A program made the translations under genes and the position numbers. A stretch of DNA of 35,151 nt, taken from contig CANMWJ010000028.1 in NCBI GenBank assembly GCA_947501565.1, positions 1-35,151 of the forward strand. Reading direction: 5' to 3'. This DNA comes from an uncultured Marinobacterium sp. Lineage in GTDB: Bacteria > Pseudomonadota > Gammaproteobacteria > Pseudomonadales > Balneatricaceae. Shown here piece after piece: positions 26,035 through 34,145 of this stretch. The notes beneath the pieces are model-generated. The model ran no database searches. It saw only the letters and a program-made list of their open reading frames with translations, and was not told where the DNA came from. Numbering within the stretch: position 1 is the first letter of the stretch; every line of letters begins with the position of its first letter.

Positions 26035-28503
26035 ATGAACAGCTCCCTGAATACCGCCACCCCAACCGCGGAAGGCTGCTACCACTGCGGCCTTCCAATT
26101 CCGCAAGGTAGCCAGTTCACCACCGTGATCGAGGGCAAAACCCGCCAAATGTGCTGCCCAGGCTGTCAGGCGGTAGCGCAGACCATCGTCGAAAGTGGTT
26201 TGGACAACTTCTATAAACACCGAGCAACGACCTCGGGCGCTCCTGAAGTGAAAAGCCAAACCCTCTCTGATGCACAAATGGCGGAGCTGGCGCTTTACGA
26301 TCAGGATGCGGTACAACGTGATTTTGTTGCCAATACCGGCGACAACCTCAAAGAAGCAACACTGGTCATCGAAGGCATTACCTGCGCGGCCTGTATCTGG
26401 CTGCTCGAACACCACATCGGCCAACAACCTGGTGTTACGAAAGCCAGCGTCAACCTGACCAACCACCGTGCACGCATAACCTGGGATCCCAGTGAACAGG
26501 TCCTGAGCGAGATTCTGGCAGAGATCTACCGCATCGGTTACCAGGCACACCCCTACCACCCTGACAAAGAAGAGCAACTCCTGGAGCAGGAGAACAAACG
26601 TGCGATCCGCCGCCTGGGTGTCGCAGGTCTGGGCATGATGCAGGTGATGATGATCGCTGTGGCCCTCTACGGCGGTGCCATTCAGGGGATTGAGAACAAA
26701 CACGTTACCTTTATGCGCTGGGCAAGCATGGTCATCGCCACCCCAGTCATACTCTACGCTGCCCGCCCCTTCTTCATAGCTGCGCTGCGTGACATACGCA
26801 CCCGCCATCTGAGTATGGACGTCCCTGTATCCATTGCCATTGGCGGTGCTTACCTGGCCAGCGTCTGGGCTACGGTGACAGATAGCGGTGAGGTGTACTT
26901 CGACTCAGTCACCATGTTCACCTTTTTCCTGCTGATTGGCCGCTTCCTTGAGATGAAGGCCCGCCACCGTACCGGTCGCGCAGGCAACTCAATGCTTAAC
27001 CTCTTGCCTGCCAGTGCTATTCGCATCAAGGATGGCGAGGAAACATTGATCCCTGCCGGTGAGGTGGCGATCGGCGACCATATCCTGATTAAACCGGGCC
27101 ACACCATACCCGCTGACGGTCGCATCATCGCTGGCAATAGCTCGGTTGATGAATCCGCCCTGACCGGCGAGTACCTGCCCATTCGCAAAGAACTGGACGA
27201 AACGGTTATCGGCGGCACCATCAACGTGGAAAACCCAATCACGATAGAGGTTACCCACGTGGGTGCTGAATCTCAGCTATCCGCCATTGTTCGCCTGCTG
27301 GAGCGTGCCCAGGAGGATAAACCCCAGGTCGCGCAAATCGCAGACCGGGTCGCCAGTTATTTTGTTGCCGCGGTTCTGCTGACGGCTGTCACCGTCTGCA
27401 CCGCCTGGTGGTTCATCGCACCTGAGGATGCCTTCTGGATCACCCTCTCTGTACTGGTGGTGACCTGCCCATGCGCACTCTCTCTGGCCACACCTACTGC
27501 ATTGACAGCTGCCACGGGCACCTTGCGACAAAACGGCGTACTGATTACCCGCGGGCATGTTCTGGAAAGTTTCTCGCGCGCAACTCATGTCGTGTTCGAT
27601 AAGACAGGCACCCTGACTGAGGGCAACCTCACCCTGCAGCAAACGGTAAGCCTTAACGATGCGCAGTCAGAATCACATCTGAAAATGGCTGCCGCACTGG
27701 AGAAACACTCCGAACATCCGATCGCCCGCGCATTTCATGACGTGCATACCAACCTGCACGTGGACAATCTGCAGGCCGAACTAGGCCAGGGTCTTGAGGG
27801 TGTAATCGACGGCCAACGCTACCGCATCGGCAAACCCGGATACGCATTTGCCGTCTGTGCTGCAGAGTGTGAACAACCGGCCCTGCCTGCACAAAGTGGA
27901 CAATGGCTGCTGCTTTGTAACGAAGCTGAGCCACTGGCCTGGTTCCGCCTCAATGACCAGATCCGCCCGGAAGCGAAACAAGCGATCGGTGCGTTACAAC
28001 GACTGGGGCTGCACTGCGAGATGCTCACAGGAGATAGCTCGAGTGCAGTCCAGGAAGTCGCCGCAGAGCTGAAGATCGATACGATCATCTCCGGCGTTTC
28101 TCCTGGCGAGAAACTGGCGCATATTCAGTCTCTGCAACAACAGGGCGCGCAGGTTGTGATGGTAGGTGATGGCATAAATGACATCCCGGTACTGGCGGGC
28201 GCACAGACCTCCATTGCAATGGGCTCTGCAACCGATCTGGCTAAAACCAATGCAGACGGCGTACTGATCTCTGCTGACCTGATGCGTTTGGTGGATGCAA
28301 TCCGCCTCTCCCGCAAAACCCGCTCGGTGATTCGACAGAATCTGGGCTGGTCTGCGAGCTATAACCTGCTGGCCCTGCCACTGGCAGCCCTGGGCTTTAT
28401 CGCACCTTATATGGCCGCGTTAGGCATGTCACTGAGTTCACTGGTGGTAGTAGGCAACGCCCTGCGCCTCTCTAAACTCGGCAAAACCAATCGTGTAAAA
28501 TAG
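26035..28503 (+). CDS. ccoI: Copper-exporting P1B-type ATPase CcoI (FixI)
   Basis: 822 residues. The N-terminus has a Cys-rich metal site (CYHCG, MCCPGC; 15-44) and an HMA domain with GITCAACIW (117-120). Eight membrane helices follow, with the ion-path motif CPC (478-480). Cytosolic motifs: actuator LTGEYLP, phosphorylation Asp522 in DKTGTLTEG, SEHPIARA and hinge GDGINDIPVL. CcoI/FixI moves Cu(I) to the periplasm slowly for insertion in CuB, not for detoxification. It lies in ccoHIS with 3-nt spacing. Confidence 0.96.
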   Translation: MNSSLNTATPTAEGCYHCGLPIPQGSQFTTVIEGKTRQMCCPGCQAVAQTIVESGLDNFYKHRATTSGAPEVKSQTLSDAQMAELALYDQDAVQRDFVANTGDNLKEATLVIEGITCAACIWLLEHHIGQQPGVTKASVNLTNHRARITWDPSEQVLSEILAEIYRIGYQAHPYHPDKEEQLLEQENKRAIRRLGVAGLGMMQVMMIAVALYGGAIQGIENKHVTFMRWASMVIATPVILYAARPFFIAALRDIRTRHLSMDVPVSIAIGGAYLASVWATVTDSGEVYFDSVTMFTFFLLIGRFLEMKARHRTGRAGNSMLNLLPASAIRIKDGEETLIPAGEVAIGDHILIKPGHTIPADGRIIAGNSSVDESALTGEYLPIRKELDETVIGGTINVENPITIEVTHVGAESQLSAIVRLLERAQEDKPQVAQIADRVASYFVAAVLLTAVTVCTAWWFIAPEDAFWITLSVLVVTCPCALSLATPTALTAATGTLRQNGVLITRGHVLESFSRATHVVFDKTGTLTEGNLTLQQTVSLNDAQSESHLKMAAALEKHSEHPIARAFHDVHTNLHVDNLQAELGQGLEGVIDGQRYRIGKPGYAFAVCAAECEQPALPAQSGQWLLLCNEAEPLAWFRLNDQIRPEAKQAIGALQRLGLHCEMLTGDSSSAVQEVAAELKIDTIISGVSPGEKLAHIQSLQQQGAQVVMVGDGINDIPVLAGAQTSIAMGSATDLAKTNADGVLISADLMRLVDAIRLSRKTRSVIRQNLGWSASYNLLALPLAALGFIAPYMAALGMSLSSLVVVGNALRLSKLGKTNRVK

Positions 28504-28532
28504 CCCAATACAGTTAATCGGACAGTTCCGCT

Positions 28533-28739
28533 ATGGATATTATCTTTCTGCTCATTCCGATCGCCATCATTTTTGTTGGCTGTGCGATCTGGGCTTTTTT
28601 TTACAGCGTAAACAGCGGTCAGTTTGAAGACCTTGAGAGCCCCGCCCACAGCATCCTGTTCGAGGATGATGACCACCTGATTCCACAGGACACTCAAAAG
28701 ACATCCACGGATAGCTCAAGCGAGAATAAAGCGGAATGA
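28533..28739 (+). CDS. ccoS: cbb3 oxidase maturation protein CcoS
   Basis: 68 residues, one membrane helix (about 3-24) and the family pattern FVGCAIWAFFYSVNSGQFEDLE followed by an acidic tail (LFEDDDH). CcoS is needed for cofactor insertion in the oxidase. It overlaps the next gene by 4 nt (ATGA). The ribosome site is weak. Confidence 0.94.
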   Translation: MDIIFLLIPIAIIFVGCAIWAFFYSVNSGQFEDLESPAHSILFEDDDHLIPQDTQKTSTDSSSENKAE

Positions 28740-29398
28740 GCGAACCGCTAGCGCTTTCCACCGCGTTCCTGCTCGGGCTGCTGGGAGGTACCCACTGCCT
28801 TGGCATGTGCGGCGGCATTGCAGCGACTGTCTCCATGAGTTCGCCACAAGGATGGAAAGGTTCTGTCCTTTTGGGTGGCTACAATCTCGGGCGGGTATTC
28901 AGTTACAGCGCAGCGGGAGCACTGATCGGTAGTATCAGCTGGCTGCTGCGCGATCAGTCCATCATGTTGTTTCTGCGCAGCTTCGCAGGTCTGATGCTGA
29001 TAGCAATGGGCCTGTATGTCGCTCAGTGGTGGCAGGGGCTGACCTATATTGAACGTGCCGGTGGCTCCCTCTGGAAAGGGATACAGCCACTTGCCAGCAA
29101 ACTGCTTCCCGTCACCGGCATGCACCAGGCGATACTGCTGGGCTTGGTTTGGGGCTGGCTACCATGCGGACTGGTATACAGCACGTTGATCTGGGCATCC
29201 GCAGCCGGTGACTGGACACTCAGCGCGCAGCTGATGGCCATGTTCGGGCTTGGCACTCTCCCGACCATGCTGCTGACCGGATTACTTGCCCAGCGCGTAA
29301 AACAACTTTTTCAACAACGTCTGACACGGAGCCTCTTTGGCGTCGTAATCATGGCGTTTGGCGTATATACAATTCCATGGCAGGGACTGGTACATTGA
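28736..29398 (+). CDS. TauE/SafE-like (UreH/DsbD-type) membrane protein of the cco cluster
   Basis: 220 residues, about six membrane helices. The N-terminal GGTHCLGMCGGIAA motif carries His and two Cys, typical of the 'sulfite exporter TauE/SafE family' proteins found after ccoS in Pseudomonas and relatives. By context it probably handles copper or thiols for cbb3 biogenesis; the sulfite-exporter name is only a family label. It is translationally coupled to ccoS. Its TGA stop (29396-29398) is part of the FNR box of hemN. Confidence 0.85.
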   Translation: MSEPLALSTAFLLGLLGGTHCLGMCGGIAATVSMSSPQGWKGSVLLGGYNLGRVFSYSAAGALIGSISWLLRDQSIMLFLRSFAGLMLIAMGLYVAQWWQGLTYIERAGGSLWKGIQPLASKLLPVTGMHQAILLGLVWGWLPCGLVYSTLIWASAAGDWTLSAQLMAMFGLGTLPTMLLTGLLAQRVKQLFQQRLTRSLFGVVIMAFGVYTIPWQGLVH

Positions 29399-29436
29399 TC
29401 CATATCAAGGTTCTAGCCCTACCCGGCTCCTAGAAT
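29395..29436 (+). promoter_or_regulatory. Class II FNR/Anr promoter of hemN
   Basis: Perfect box TTGATCCATATCAA (29395-29408), then 22 nt, then TAGAAT (29431-29436, five of six to the -10 consensus). This is the exact spacing of FNR class II promoters, predicting a start near 29443 and a leader of about 29 nt. The box overlaps the stop codon of the upstream gene. Confidence 0.87.
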
Positions 29437-29471
29437 TCCCGGGTTTTGTCATATATATGAGGTAGACATTT

Positions 29472-30863
29472 GTGGATAGCAACAACCTGATCAAATGGGA
29501 TCTGGATCTTATTAAGCGTTACGACCTGTCAGGCCCCCGCTATACCTCCTACCCAACCGCTCTGCAGTTCGATCCTGAACTCTCCGCCCGTGACCTGGTC
29601 GACGCCGGCATGCGCACGACAGACGAATCGGCACCGCTGTCGCTTTATTTCCATATCCCGTTCTGCGCGCATGTCTGCTATTACTGCGCCTGCAATAAGG
29701 TCATTACCCGCAACCGCAAAAAAGCCCAGCCTTATCTGGACACCGTTTATAAAGAGATGGCCGAGGTTTCTCAGTGGTATAGCAAAGACCGTATCGTTAA
29801 TCAGCTGCACTGGGGCGGCGGCACTCCGACCTTTATCAGTGACGACCAGATGGTCGAGCTGATGAACAAAACCCGCCAGCATTTCAACCTGCGGGATGAT
29901 GACAAGGGCGATTACTCCATTGAGATCGACCCGCGCGAAGCAAATGCCGACACCATCAAAGTGCTGCGTGACATCGGCTTTAACCGTATCAGCCTGGGTG
30001 TGCAGGATGTGCACGAAGAGGTACAACGTGCGGTCAACCGCGTACAGCCGACCGAACAGACACAGGCTGTACTGGATAATGCCCGTAGCGCCGGTTTCCG
30101 CTCCGTTAATATGGACCTGATCTACGGCCTGCCATACCAGACACTGGACAGCTTCAAAGAAACCCTGGATACCGTCATCGCGATGGATCCGGACCGACTG
30201 TCCATCTTCAACTACGCGCATATGCCGGATCGCTTCCGCTCCCAGTCCCACATCGATGCAGATACGCTGCCGAGCCCTGAGACCAAACTGGCGATTCTGG
30301 AAAGCACCATCAGCAAGCTGCTGGATGCGGGTTACGCTTATATAGGTATGGACCACTTCGCCAAACCAGATGACGAACTGGCACTGGCACAGCAGAACGG
30401 ACAGCTGCACCGTAACTTCCAGGGTTACACCACACATGCAGATTGTGACCTGGTAGCGATGGGTGTTTCCTCCATCAGCCAGATCGGCCGTGTGTATTAC
30501 CAGAACGAACACGACATCGCCCAGTACACCAAAGCGGTGGATGCGCAGAACTACGCAATTAAACGCGGTGTTATGATGACCGATGACGACGTCATTCGTC
30601 GGGAAGTGATCACACAGCTGATCTGCCACTTCCAGCTGGATACCCGCACCATCGAACAGCAGTTTGCGCTGAATTTCGCTGAATACTTTGCAGAAGAGCA
30701 AGCTGAATTGAAGCAGTTTGCAGCTGACGGTCTGATTGAATTGGATGGTTCGCAGATCAAAGTTACACCGTCAGGACGCCTGCTGATCCGTCGAATCTGC
30801 ATGGCATTTGACGCATATATCCCTAAAAAACAACAGTCTAGCGGCTTCTCCAAGATCATCTAA
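29472..30863 (+). CDS. hemN: Oxygen-independent coproporphyrinogen III oxidase (radical SAM)
   Basis: 463 residues (E. coli 457). It oxidatively decarboxylates coproporphyrinogen III to protoporphyrinogen IX without oxygen, supplying heme for the cbb3 enzyme under low oxygen. The cluster motif is Cys65-x3-Cys69-x2-Cys72 with Cys74 (CAHVCYYCAC); other HemN hallmarks are YTSYPTA near the start, WGGGTPTF, ISLGVQD and YAHMPDRF. The C-terminal HemN domain is complete. Start GTG with GAGGT 8 nt upstream. It is preceded by a class II FNR promoter and followed by fnr after 97 nt. Confidence 0.97.
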   Translation: MDSNNLIKWDLDLIKRYDLSGPRYTSYPTALQFDPELSARDLVDAGMRTTDESAPLSLYFHIPFCAHVCYYCACNKVITRNRKKAQPYLDTVYKEMAEVSQWYSKDRIVNQLHWGGGTPTFISDDQMVELMNKTRQHFNLRDDDKGDYSIEIDPREANADTIKVLRDIGFNRISLGVQDVHEEVQRAVNRVQPTEQTQAVLDNARSAGFRSVNMDLIYGLPYQTLDSFKETLDTVIAMDPDRLSIFNYAHMPDRFRSQSHIDADTLPSPETKLAILESTISKLLDAGYAYIGMDHFAKPDDELALAQQNGQLHRNFQGYTTHADCDLVAMGVSSISQIGRVYYQNEHDIAQYTKAVDAQNYAIKRGVMMTDDDVIRREVITQLICHFQLDTRTIEQQFALNFAEYFAEEQAELKQFAADGLIELDGSQIKVTPSGRLLIRRICMAFDAYIPKKQQSSGFSKII

Positions 30864-30960
30864 CGGGAATATTTTAGGCAACGCTTCACGCCTATAAATA
30901 AATAATAGATAATTGACCCGAGTAGCCACTCGAAAAGTAACTATTTAGCAGGACCTGATT

Positions 30961-31749
30961 ATGGGTGACATTAAGGTGACAGAAGGGAAACTGCGCAGCC
31001 TCCAGCAGGTTCAGTGCCAGACATGCAGTCTGAGCTCCCTATGCCTGCCAGTATCGCTGGACATGACCGAAATGGAACGTCTCGACAATATCATCGAGAA
31101 AAGCCGTCCGCTAAAGAAAGGGGAACACCTTTTCCATCAGGGCGAACCGTTTACCTCGGTATACGCGATCCGCGCGGGTACAATTAAGGCCTACACGATC
31201 ACCAACGAAGGTGAAGAGCAGATCACTGGCTTTTTCTTCCCGGGTGAGCTGGTAGGACTGGGTGGATTTGACGAGAACGAGTATCCGGTTTCCGCCAAGA
31301 TTCTGGAAACAACAACCGTCTGCGAAATCCCGTTTGAACGCCTGGACGATCTCTCCGGCCAACTACCAGAACTGCGTCGCCAGATTCTGCGCACCATGAG
31401 CAAAGAGATCCGTGACGAACAGCAGATGATGCTGCTGCTCTCCAAGAAGAACGCCGAACAGCGTGTAGCAACCTTCCTGGTTAAGCTATCGCAACGCTTT
31501 AAAGCACGCGGTTATTCTCCAAGCCAGTTCCGTCTGTCGATGTCCCGTAACGAAATCGGCAACTATCTGGGCCTTGCGGTAGAAACGGTCAGCCGTATCT
31601 TCACCCGCTTCCAGAAAGCCGAACTGATCCGTGTCGATGGTAAAGAAGTCGACCTGATCGGTCTGGACGAACTGTACAAACTTTCCGGTGAGTGCCCTTC
31701 TGTGGCCGAGCCTGGCACCTGCAGCTCTGAATCGGATACCGCATCCTGA
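30961..31749 (+). CDS. fnr: Oxygen-sensing transcription regulator FNR/Anr
   Basis: 262 residues of the CRP/FNR family. The 4Fe-4S ligands are Cys19, Cys22, Cys28 and Cys121, matching E. coli Cys20/23/29/122. A cyclic-nucleotide-like beta barrel (about 50-130), long dimer helix (about 135-165) and HTH follow; the recognition helix has Glu208-x2-Ser211-Arg212 (ETVSR), the FNR residues that read TTGAT. Without oxygen the cluster is intact and the dimer activates class II promoters. The C-terminal 25 residues (with two Cys) are an extension of the E. coli length. A promoter in the 97-nt gap after hemN is not clear (TTGACC at 30914 without good -10). Confidence 0.97.
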   Translation: MGDIKVTEGKLRSLQQVQCQTCSLSSLCLPVSLDMTEMERLDNIIEKSRPLKKGEHLFHQGEPFTSVYAIRAGTIKAYTITNEGEEQITGFFFPGELVGLGGFDENEYPVSAKILETTTVCEIPFERLDDLSGQLPELRRQILRTMSKEIRDEQQMMLLLSKKNAEQRVATFLVKLSQRFKARGYSPSQFRLSMSRNEIGNYLGLAVETVSRIFTRFQKAELIRVDGKEVDLIGLDELYKLSGECPSVAEPGTCSSESDTAS

Positions 31750-31777
31750 TTAGATCCCGGAGCCAAAAACTTCAGGC

Positions 31778-31858
31778 AAAAAAAAAGCGCCCTCTGTCGC
31801 AGACGGAGGACGCTAGCCAGTTGCACAATGAAGTAGCCATCTCAGTGTGTAACCCAAC
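31778..31858 (-). ncRNA. Candidate FNR-activated small RNA between fnr and apt
   Basis: On the minus strand, where no protein gene exists, a class II FNR-like promoter (31906-31865) predicts a start at G31858. The RNA would run about 80 nt and end at a hairpin AGCG-CCTCTGTC / GACGGAGG-CGCT (31814-31786; one bulged pair and one G-U) followed by nine U (31786-31778), which is oriented only to the minus strand. The 5' end can fold through GUUG/CAAC and CACA/UGUG (31858-31820), leaving a loop around CUACUUCAU. All parts are seen; that it is transcribed is inference. No similarity to a known sRNA is asserted. It resembles FnrS (enterobacteria) and PhrS (Pseudomonas) only in logic. Confidence 0.6.
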
Positions 31859-31864
31859 GCCTTT

Positions 31865-31906
31865 ATTAAACCGTTGAACCCCATTTAAAACATTGAGCCA
31901 TATCAA
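31865..31906 (-). promoter_or_regulatory. Class II FNR-type promoter on the minus strand of the fnr-apt gap
   Basis: Read on the minus strand: TTGATATGGCTCAA (31906-31893; one mismatch in the distal half site), 22 nt, then TTTAAT (31870-31865; five of six to -10). The geometry equals that of the hemN promoter in this window. In the plus direction the box ends only 26 nt from the apt start and has no -10 at the proper distance, so it more plausibly serves minus-strand transcription. It could also repress apt. Confidence 0.6.
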
Positions 31907-31932
31907 GCTGTTTCCACCTCCAGGAGTAAATG

Positions 31933-32475
31933 ATGTCTTACGATGAATGTTATATAAAGTCGGTCATGCGTACGATTCCAGACTGGCCAGAACCCGGCAT
32001 CCAGTTCCGTGACATCACCCCTCTGTTTAAAGATCCAAAAGCGCTGCGAATGATTGCCGACTCATTCATTCAGCGTTATATCGACAGCGAGATCACCCAT
32101 ATCGCATCCATCGATGCCCGAGGCTTTCTGATCGCATCTATCATGGCGTATCAGCTGAATATTCCTCTGGTGCTGGTGCGTAAGAAAGGCAAGCTGCCTG
32201 GCGAAACCATCCATGAAGAGTACAAGCTGGAATACGGCGTCGCAGCGGTAGAGATGCAGGTCGACGCGGTCAGCAGTGGCGATAAAGTCCTGATCTTTGA
32301 TGACCTGATTGCCACCGGTGGGACTGTACTGGCAGCCTGCAGCCTGATCAAACAGCTCGGCGGAGAGGTGGTAGAAGCCGCTGCACTGATTGACCTTCCA
32401 GATCTGCAGGGTTCCGCACGTATCCAGGAAGTAGGGGTACCGGTTCACACCCTGATGGCCTACGAAGGCCTGTAA
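31933..32475 (+). CDS. apt: Adenine phosphoribosyltransferase
   Basis: 180 residues. It converts adenine and PRPP to AMP in purine salvage. Motifs: PEPGIQFRDITPLFKD near the N-terminus, DARGFLIAS, and the PRPP loop VLIFDDLIATGGTV. ATG 31933 is chosen because AGGAG then has 6-nt spacing; the adjacent ATG 31930 would be only 3 nt away. It follows fnr as in Pseudomonas, but a minus-strand sRNA candidate lies in the gap, so it probably has its own promoter or reads through from fnr, whose 3' end has no plus-strand T-run. Confidence 0.96.
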   Translation: MSYDECYIKSVMRTIPDWPEPGIQFRDITPLFKDPKALRMIADSFIQRYIDSEITHIASIDARGFLIASIMAYQLNIPLVLVRKKGKLPGETIHEEYKLEYGVAAVEMQVDAVSSGDKVLIFDDLIATGGTVLAACSLIKQLGGEVVEAAALIDLPDLQGSARIQEVGVPVHTLMAYEGL

Positions 32476-32488
32476 GCCCACCTATTCA

Positions 32489-32610
32489 GCGGCGATCTTC
32501 CTTCAGAGATCGCCGCGCCTCCCCACTCCAGCCTGAACTTTCTCCACTCAATGCCCCTATGGGCTTCCCTGCCCACTCTGCTCCACCCCATTCTCCCTCT
32601 TATCCTTTAG
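32489..32610 (+). terminator. Hairpin plus C-rich tract after apt (candidate Rho-dependent terminator)
   Basis: A perfect 10-bp stem GCGGCGATCT/AGATCGCCGC (32489-32498/32507-32516) has no T-run after it. Instead the next 90 nt are strongly rich in C and poor in G and run as short C/T clusters, which is the composition of Rho utilisation sites. Together they suggest Rho-dependent ending of apt mRNA. This is inferred from composition. Confidence 0.45.
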
Positions 32611-32677
32611 CCGGAATCATGTTGATTATTTCATTGAAGAATATCAATATAACCAAAAACACCGGAGTCCCTCGCCC

Positions 32678-33577
32678 ATGTCCAGACCTACACTGCTGCC
32701 CCTGCTGCTGACGGCAGGCCTGCTCACAACAGCCCCTCTGGTAAGCGCTGAAGAAGTTAAGATTCAGCATAACGGCCTGACGCTGAACGCAAATCTGACA
32801 ATCGCAGACGATAGCAGTCTGGAAAATGGCGCCGTGCTGATTACCCACGGCACGCTGGCACATAACGGCATGGATATTATCTCCACCCTACAGGAACTGC
32901 TGGCGGACGAGGGACACAACAGCCTAGCGATCAACCTCAGCCTGGGACAATCAGACCGCCACGGCATGTATGACTGCTCCGTACCCCACAACCACAAACA
33001 CAGCGATGCCATCGAAGAGATTAACAGCTGGGTAAGCTGGCTGAAGAGCAAAGGCAGCAACAACATTGTGTTGATGGCCCACTCCCGGGGCGGTAACCAG
33101 ACAGCCATGTTCAGCGATCAGATTCAGGATGGCAGCGTCAAAGGCCAGATCCTGATCGCACCACAAACCTGGAGCGCCACTGAAGCGGCGCAAGGGTATG
33201 AGAAACGTTATAATCAGCCCCTGCAGCCCCTGCTGGACAAAGCGCAGGCACTGAGCGAGAAGGCGGGCACCCAGTGGATGGAAAGCACCGGTTTTGTTTA
33301 CTGTCAGGATGCCAAAGTAACTGCGGATAGCTTCGTGGATTACTATCAGCCAGACCAGCGCCTTGACACACCTACGTTACTGCAATCGGCCCAACTGCCA
33401 ACGCTCGTGTTCTACGGCACTGAAGACAAGGTTGTCGCCGATCTGGCAGACAAAATGGCAAACGTAAGTAACGATAAGGTCCAGACAGTCGGCATCGAAG
33501 GTTCAGACCACTTCTTCCTTGACCTCTACGCCGATGAGGTCGTGGAATACAGCCTGGAATTTATTGAAACCCTGTAA
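32678..33577 (+). CDS. Secreted alpha/beta hydrolase
   Basis: 299 residues. Signal peptide 1-24 (LLTAGLLTTAPLVSA) directs it to the periplasm or beyond. Alpha/beta hydrolase signs: oxyanion region LITHGTLAHNGMD, nucleophile Ser136 in MAHSRGGNQ, acid in FYGTEDKVV, His in GSDHFFLDL. Two Cys (in MYDCSVPHNH and FVYCQD) may form a disulfide. The His-rich stretch CSVPHNHKHS is notable. The substrate is unknown. GGAG lies 11 nt before ATG. The thioredoxin-like gene follows after 15 nt on the same strand, so the two may be an operon. Confidence 0.83.
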   Translation: MSRPTLLPLLLTAGLLTTAPLVSAEEVKIQHNGLTLNANLTIADDSSLENGAVLITHGTLAHNGMDIISTLQELLADEGHNSLAINLSLGQSDRHGMYDCSVPHNHKHSDAIEEINSWVSWLKSKGSNNIVLMAHSRGGNQTAMFSDQIQDGSVKGQILIAPQTWSATEAAQGYEKRYNQPLQPLLDKAQALSEKAGTQWMESTGFVYCQDAKVTADSFVDYYQPDQRLDTPTLLQSAQLPTLVFYGTEDKVVADLADKMANVSNDKVQTVGIEGSDHFFLDLYADEVVEYSLEFIETL

Positions 33578-33592
33578 AGGTCAATCCCGAGC

Positions 33593-34048
33593 ATGATCCG
33601 TTATCTTTCCATACTGCTCTTTACGCTGATATGCACCAGCAGCTACGCCGATGAGGTCAAAACACTGCACGACCTGAAGGCAGAGTTTGAGCAGGCAGGC
33701 GATAACAGGGTCATGCTCCTCTTGGTATCTCAACCGGGCTGCAGTTACTGCGAGCAGATCAAGGAAGAGATACTCAACCCTATGGTAAAAAGCGGTCACT
33801 ACAAGTCGGTACTGATCCGCGAGATAAAGATCCACTCCACCCACTCATTGCGTGATTTTCAAGGCAAGCGGGTCGACGCAACCCAGTTTGCCAAACGCTA
33901 CGATGCCTGGGCCACCCCCACCCTGCTGTTTATCGATAGCAAGGGCAACGAGCTGGCGCCCAAGATGATCGGCATCAACACCCCTGAGTTCTACGGCTAC
34001 TACGTCGACAAAAATCTGGACAGTGCCCAAGCCGCCCTAAGCAACTGA
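33593..34048 (+). CDS. Periplasmic thioredoxin-fold protein (SoxW/DsbD-gamma-like)
   Basis: 151 residues. A signal peptide (1-19, ending SSYA) is followed by a thioredoxin fold with redox motif Cys50-SY-Cys53 (QPGCSYCEQI) and the cis-Pro loop WATPTLLF (Pro109). DATQFAKRYDAW before the loop resembles the SoxW/thioredoxin_2 group, which reduce or protect thiols in the periplasm. The start overlaps no gene and lies 15 nt after the hydrolase stop; it may help keep the disulfide state of that hydrolase, which is only positional inference. Confidence 0.85.
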   Translation: MIRYLSILLFTLICTSSYADEVKTLHDLKAEFEQAGDNRVMLLLVSQPGCSYCEQIKEEILNPMVKSGHYKSVLIREIKIHSTHSLRDFQGKRVDATQFAKRYDAWATPTLLFIDSKGNELAPKMIGINTPEFYGYYVDKNLDSAQAALSN

Positions 34049-34088
34049 CCGTAGCCGTACGATAGTCCTTCCGCACCCGCCAATCTCC

Positions 34089-34119
34089 TTGGGATTTATG
34101 CTGTGGTTAAGGCTAAAAT
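34089..34119 (+). promoter_or_regulatory. Possible sigma-70 promoter of rdgC
   Basis: TAAAAT (34114-34119) is a good -10, and TTGGGA (34089-34094) a partial -35 at 19-nt spacing. Transcription would start near 34126, with GAGGAG (34133-34138) as ribosome site before ATG 34146. The long spacing makes the -35 assignment uncertain. Confidence 0.4.
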
Positions 34120-34145
34120 ACGCCCTCGATTAGAGGAGCTCTTTC

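Noticed and set aside
29529-30701. Minus-strand frame of 390 codons opposite hemN
   Set aside because: Shadow of hemN; the plus strand shows radical SAM motifs over its whole length.
30908-30960. Promoter with TTGACC at 30914 for fnr
   Set aside because: No matching -10 at 16-18 nt; AGTAAC is too poor to annotate.
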